Shown piece by piece: positions 14,040-17,328 of a stretch of 17,328 nt of DNA. Source of the stretch: Desulfobacterales bacterium. Lineage in GTDB: Bacteria > Desulfobacterota > Desulfobacteria > Desulfobacterales > 4be13. Under the pieces are notes generated by a model. That model was not told the origin of the DNA, did no database searches, and saw nothing but the letters and a program-made list of their open reading frames with translations. The DNA is taken from the NCBI GenBank assembly GCA_029940115.1, contig JAOZRQ010000072.1:298-17625 (forward strand), written 5' to 3'. Each line of letters begins with the position of its first letter. Position 1 is the stretch's first letter. Both the position numbers and the translations under genes were made by a program.

Positions 14040-15536
14040 CTACTCTATCTTCACCACTCGAAACCCAATATCGTTCGCCCGGGTGTCAGGTGGTGCGCCG
14101 AACCGATATCCGCATCGGATGAACCTCGGGCTGCCACTCCAGCTCCCACCCCGAGCCACCCGGCCGGTCCCGTCCGTCATCAGTGGGTTCTCCTCTGAAT
14201 GCTTGCGATACGCGTCGGCTCGGTACATGTCCGAACACCATTCCTTCACATTGCCGCTCATGTCATGCAATCCGAGTCCGTTGGGGGCCTTCCTGCCAAC
14301 CGGATGCACTGTGCCGAGGCTGTTCGCCTGGTACCACGCCAGCCGCTCCAGGCTTCTTCCGCCTGCATATTTCTCCGGCTGGCCGCCGCTCCGGCAGGCA
14401 TGTTCCCATTCGGCTTCGGTGGGCAGGCGGCAGGATGATCCTGTTCTTTCAGCCAATGCGCTGACAAACGCATTCGCATCATGCCAACTCAACATGGTGG
14501 CGGGGTGGTCCGCGTCTCGTCCAAAGGCTGACGGGTATCTCTCCATGAGTTCCCTCCATTCAGGTTGGTCCGCCATGAGCGATTTCCATTGCCCCCGCGT
14601 GACCTCCGTCTGCCCCATCCAGAAGTCATCCACGCAGATCCTATGGACCGGGAATTCATACTCGGAACAGTCATCGGTCCAATCCCCGCACCCCATCTCA
14701 TAGCAACCTCCCGGAATTCGGACAAAAGTCATTCCGGTCAGGGAGTCCCGCTGTTTCCCGGGCTTTGGGGGAGTGATGCCGATGACTTGGTAACCGATGA
14801 GGGGCAGGGAGATCAGCATCAGGATCAGGGCCGATTTCAAAAGGAGAGGCCTCAGGCCCTGACATCCCAAACTTCCGAGACGTCCGAACGGGAACAGGTT
14901 CCTGAGGCATCTTGCCATTCCGGGCCCTTGGAACAGGATGTCCACCAAGGGGCGGAGCTCATGCCTGCGGACCTTTATGATCGTCTTTCTTTCAAAAAGA
15001 CTTGGAGAGCGACACTTTCGAAACTGTTTCAATGTGAAAGCGGCGACATCCTCCCGCGTGTCCAGATCGACGCCGAGTTTCTGTTGCAGATTCGAATCGG
15101 GAACCACAAACAGCCAGTCGCTGTTCTCCTCTGACAGGAACGCGTCCAGCTTGGTCCCGAATCCGGCCGGGTCCACCCGTTTCAGGATGGGATCCTCTCC
15201 GACCAGGTCAATGCGGCCGGTACACCAGATGTCGGCCGGCATGTCGGGCCTGACCTTCTCGGAGCGGCTCACCAGCGCAAGCAGGTACGCGAGATCCAGA
15301 GAATCGCCGATATATCGGTGTTCAGGCCGATCTTTCGTCTCATGGACGATCCGGCCTGTTTCGGATGACTTCGGCGCCAGGATCGAGGCGGATTCCGTCA
15401 CCTCCGTGAGTTTCACGGATTGGGGGTCGGCAATGACATATCCCGCCAGCCTTTCGTCAGATGGAAAGACCGCATACCGGCTGCATCCGATGAACCGGCC
15501 TGCTTTGACATTCGGGTATGCGAACCGTATGATCAC
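14040..15536 (-). CDS. Membrane protein with N-terminal Lon/S16-like domain and C-terminal FGE-sulfatase fold
   Basis: GTG 15536 is chosen for its 4-nt GTGA overlap with the upstream gene; ATG 15569 is an alternative. The product is 498 residues. Residues 1-155 resemble a Lon (S16) proteolytic domain: GDSLDLAYLLALVS (S79), CTGRIDLVG, GFGTKLDAFLSE (K129) and VVPDSN fit the Ser/Lys-bearing strands. A transmembrane segment lies at about 235-254 (ALILMLISLPLIGYQV). Residues 265-498 are a complete FGE/SUMF1-type fold: MTFVRIPGGCYEMG, FWMGQTEVTRGQW, LPTEAEWEHACRSGG, MSGNVKEWCSD, VARGGSW, IGFRVVK. The Cys pair used by true formylglycine-generating enzymes is not in place (GSPRFIRCGYRFG), so a binding role is more likely than sulfatase activation. 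The topology suggests a cytoplasmic S16-like part and an outside FGE part. Confidence 0.75.
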   Translation of the reverse strand: MIIRFAYPNVKAGRFIGCSRYAVFPSDERLAGYVIADPQSVKLTEVTESASILAPKSSETGRIVHETKDRPEHRYIGDSLDLAYLLALVSRSEKVRPDMPADIWCTGRIDLVGEDPILKRVDPAGFGTKLDAFLSEENSDWLFVVPDSNLQQKLGVDLDTREDVAAFTLKQFRKCRSPSLFERKTIIKVRRHELRPLVDILFQGPGMARCLRNLFPFGRLGSLGCQGLRPLLLKSALILMLISLPLIGYQVIGITPPKPGKQRDSLTGMTFVRIPGGCYEMGCGDWTDDCSEYEFPVHRICVDDFWMGQTEVTRGQWKSLMADQPEWRELMERYPSAFGRDADHPATMLSWHDANAFVSALAERTGSSCRLPTEAEWEHACRSGGQPEKYAGGRSLERLAWYQANSLGTVHPVGRKAPNGLGLHDMSGNVKEWCSDMYRADAYRKHSEENPLMTDGTGRVARGGSWSGSPRFIRCGYRFGAPPDTRANDIGFRVVKIE

Positions 15537-16255
15537 TCCTCCTCTGTCAATATCACAGCGACCGCCCATCTCTCCCGTGACGGATCAAACCCCAGGTCGT
15601 CGCTGGTGAATGTCCTCTCCCCGGCGAGATGGGTCCCGAGACGAACCTGGGCCCGTATCTTCCGGGTTTCAGGTTCGGTGAATCGGGCCTCGATGTTGCT
15701 CGGACTCATGATGTCCGCCTCCCAGGCCACCCGGATGTAGGCCGGATACTCCCCGTGCGCCTCCCGCCAATTGCAGGAGAGCCTGATCTCACCGTCGTCC
15801 ATTCTGAAGCTGTGTTCCTGTTCGGGGATATCCGAGGCGGTCACCGGCTGACCGGCCCATCGGGGTTCCCATGGTCGGGATATCCAAGATGCCAGCGCGT
15901 CAATCACTGAGACAGGCCCTTCCCCCGGCCTCTCCCCAGTCATCTCATTGGCCCGATCCATTGCCGTTTGGTCCAGTTCATCCTCAATCCGCATCAGTAG
16001 TCTCAACACTCCATCGGTGCAGGGGTGGCAGAGCAGGAGATGGCCCCTCAGGTGACGGGCAGATTCTTCATCCAGCTCGTCCATGACATAATCGTGCAAC
16101 ATCTCCCCTGACGGATGTCGCCCGTCTATCTTCATCTGTTCCCTCAGCTTCCGGTATCCAAGGGAAGCCGCCTCCTGTCTCAAAAACTTGAAAAAGGCAT
16201 CATCGGTTTCCAAGGCACTTGTCAAGATATGTTTTCTATTTTCTTTCATTATCAC
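15533..16255 (-). CDS. Cytoplasmic zinc-finger anti-sigma-like protein
   Basis: The product is 240 residues. GTG 16255 sits 5 nt after GAGGGAG; ATG 16249 is an alternative. Residues 50-90 carry a ZAS/zf-HC2-type motif: EMLHDYVMDELDEESARHL followed by H72xxxC76xxC79 (HLLLCHPC). In anti-sigma factors this motif binds zinc and clamps the sigma factor. There is no transmembrane segment, so it would be soluble. The C-terminal ~100 residues (EIRLSCNWREAHGEYPAYIR, IEARFTEPETRKIRAQVRLG) form a beta-rich domain I do not recognise. It starts 42 nt after the sigma-like gene and overlaps the next gene by 4 nt, so the three are very probably one operon. Confidence 0.7.
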   Translation of the reverse strand: MIMKENRKHILTSALETDDAFFKFLRQEAASLGYRKLREQMKIDGRHPSGEMLHDYVMDELDEESARHLRGHLLLCHPCTDGVLRLLMRIEDELDQTAMDRANEMTGERPGEGPVSVIDALASWISRPWEPRWAGQPVTASDIPEQEHSFRMDDGEIRLSCNWREAHGEYPAYIRVAWEADIMSPSNIEARFTEPETRKIRAQVRLGTHLAGERTFTSDDLGFDPSRERWAVAVILTEEE

Positions 16256-16297
16256 ACCGTCTCCCTCTGATATCTTAAAGACACCAGATTTCCAGAA

Positions 16298-17182
16298 TCA
16301 GAGGAATTTTTTTTTCAAAAATGCCTTGATCTCTTCCAAATCGTTTCTGATGGTCTTTTCGTCTTTTCCAAGTATATCCGCAATCTGCTTTTTTGCTTGG
16401 GTATTCGATTCCCCCTCGTCGATTAGGTGAAGCAATTCCGTAAAAACTGCATGCTGACGTTTGTACCGCTTTTTTGTGTTTTTGTCCTTTGCCCACTCTA
16501 TCCGCTGATTTAAGAGTTCATGAATGTCCATGACCGTCATTCCGAAAAAAATCTTCCCTGATTCGTCAGTTGTCGGATCATTCAGAAGGGTTTCCTCTGT
16601 GAAAGAAGTGAACCCCTCTTCACATGCGCGGTCAGACGGGTTTCTTTTTTTGCCGTAATACTTGTTCGGTTTGAAAACCTCTTCCCCTGATTCTGTTGTC
16701 ACCCGGTTTTCCGGCTTTTGACAGACATGAGGTTTTGACTGGGACAAAAAGGCGCATTGATCACATGCTTTCCGGCGCAACTCTTCCTTCAGGAAAATTT
16801 CTTTCACTTCATTGCGGGAAGCTTTGCGAATATACCCGATCAGGACAGGCAGGGTATATCCTTTTTTCAGATTTGCATCTCTCAGCTTTTCCAAAAGCCT
16901 GTCAGATATGAAAGTCGCATATCCATCCTCATATGTGGGGTCCCCAGCATGTTGCTGATGGGCTTTGGGCTCTATGATGGACCAGTGATGTTTCATGTAC
17001 TTGGCAACTGCGGATCTCAGCATCTTGACCGGCTCACACCTCCCATGATCAAATACGGCTTTTGTCTTTCCTTGCCTGAGCAGGCGGCACTCGTTGGTGG
17101 AAGGGTCATAATGGTCACATGGCGATCCGCGGAAGTCTTTTCCCGCGCCTTTGCAAAATCGATTGACCAAATCTTTTGGCAT
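16298..17182 (-). CDS. Sigma-factor-like HTH protein with cysteine clusters
   Basis: The product is 294 residues; ATG 17182 follows GAGG 10 nt upstream. The N-terminal part has C10, C22, C32 and C49, possibly a zinc site. Residues about 56-130 (MLRSAVAKYMKHHW, DGYATFISDRLLEKL, VLIGYIRKASRNEV) resemble sigma-70 region 2 of ECF type. A second Cys set, C140xxC143 and C154, follows. The C-terminus (YKRQHAVFTELLHLIDEGES, then QIADILGKDEKTIRNDLEEI) is a helix-turn-helix like region 4 or a related response-regulator HTH. An anti-sigma-like gene follows at 42 nt, supporting a regulator and inhibitor pair. The sigma assignment is inference; it could be another HTH regulator. The upstream region has no clear promoter and ends in a repeat. 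Confidence 0.55.
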   Translation of the reverse strand: MPKDLVNRFCKGAGKDFRGSPCDHYDPSTNECRLLRQGKTKAVFDHGRCEPVKMLRSAVAKYMKHHWSIIEPKAHQQHAGDPTYEDGYATFISDRLLEKLRDANLKKGYTLPVLIGYIRKASRNEVKEIFLKEELRRKACDQCAFLSQSKPHVCQKPENRVTTESGEEVFKPNKYYGKKRNPSDRACEEGFTSFTEETLLNDPTTDESGKIFFGMTVMDIHELLNQRIEWAKDKNTKKRYKRQHAVFTELLHLIDEGESNTQAKKQIADILGKDEKTIRNDLEEIKAFLKKKFL

Positions 17183-17258
17183 CAGACGATTTCCTCATAA
17201 GTACTTGGCCATATGTTTTCAGGTGTCTGCATATGAGGGACAACCTTTCCATTGTGAG

Positions 17259-17328
17259 CCGCGGATGAACGCAGATGGACGCGGACGGCCTGTCTGCCGC
17301 GGGCTCATCCGCGTCCATCCGTGTTCAT
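17259..17328. repeat. Imperfect inverted repeat upstream of the sigma-like gene
   Basis: The arm at 17266-17286 and the reverse complement of 17308-17328 agree at 19 of 21 positions (core GATGGACGCGGA), separated by 21 bases. It runs to the window edge, so the element may be longer. It lies about 80 bases before the start of the gene at 17182. Confidence 0.7.

Noticed and set aside
13819..14703. Plus-strand 294-residue ORF beginning in the hexamer tract
   Set aside because: Its first part is repeat translation (FTFKFK) and the rest is antisense to the conserved FGE domain.
14040..15536. Active sulfatase-maturing formylglycine-generating enzyme or a diversity-generating retroelement target
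   Set aside because: The catalytic Cys pair is not in place, no sulfatase gene is nearby, and no reverse transcriptase or template repeat is visible in the window.
17115..17318. 67-residue minus-strand ORF upstream of the sigma-like gene
   Set aside because: It is built from the inverted repeat and an alternative frame of the sigma-like gene's start, with no independent support.

Overview
This window looks like an accessory, gene-decay-rich stretch of a chromosome from a Gram-negative bacterium. The evidence is signal peptides, a lipobox, an outer-membrane barrel fragment and MoxR. The style of the repeats suggests a large-genome Desulfobacterota relative of Desulfonema or the multicellular magnetotactic bacteria: many families of short palindromic repeats, legumain-like (C13) caspase-fold proteins joined to thrombospondin-3/dockerin-like repeats, FGE-fold proteins and PIN toxins. 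That placement is inference from family style, not a database match. I saw no rRNA, tRNA, CRISPR array, transposase or phage gene.

Left part, plus strand (1-7502). A 55-bp repeat occurs twice at the left edge. It is followed by a decayed multidomain exported protein (267-2115): a C13-like domain that has lost its catalytic cysteine, a frameshift into a TSP3/dockerin-like segment, an in-frame stop, and a C-terminal beta-rich domain. A 440-bp array of palindromic repeats separates it from a 598-residue AAA+ ATPase with a C-terminal PD-(D/E)XK nuclease-like domain. Next come a truncated exported protein, an RHH antitoxin overlapping a C-terminally truncated PIN toxin, a complete MoxR ATPase that starts with TTG, a palindromic repeat cluster, and an ADP-ribosylglycohydrolase. 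The last has a duplicated gene start and lacks its second metal-binding motif.

Right part, minus strand (17182 down to 7480). In transcription order it begins with a sigma-like HTH protein carrying cysteine clusters. A cytoplasmic zinc-finger (anti-sigma-like) protein follows, then a membrane protein with an N-terminal Lon/S16-like domain and a C-terminal FGE-fold domain that overlaps the zinc-finger gene by 4 nt. A hexanucleotide repeat tract precedes a second AAA+/PD-(D/E)XK protein, and a 21-bp perfect hairpin lies just after it. A TPR/Ig-like lipoprotein gene comes next, with an in-frame amber codon near its N-terminus and a 111-bp tandem duplication inside. The strand ends with a complete AbrB-like/PIN toxin-antitoxin pair, a truncated OmpP1/FadL-like barrel, and a second C13-type protein that is a rearranged paralogue of the first.

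Two themes stand out. One is a possible regulated system: sigma-like, zinc-finger and S16-TM-FGE proteins followed by a co-directional ATPase-nuclease. The other is active remodelling of genes by repeat elements: insertion into coding sequence, duplication of a gene start, and shuffling and truncation of exported-protein domains.
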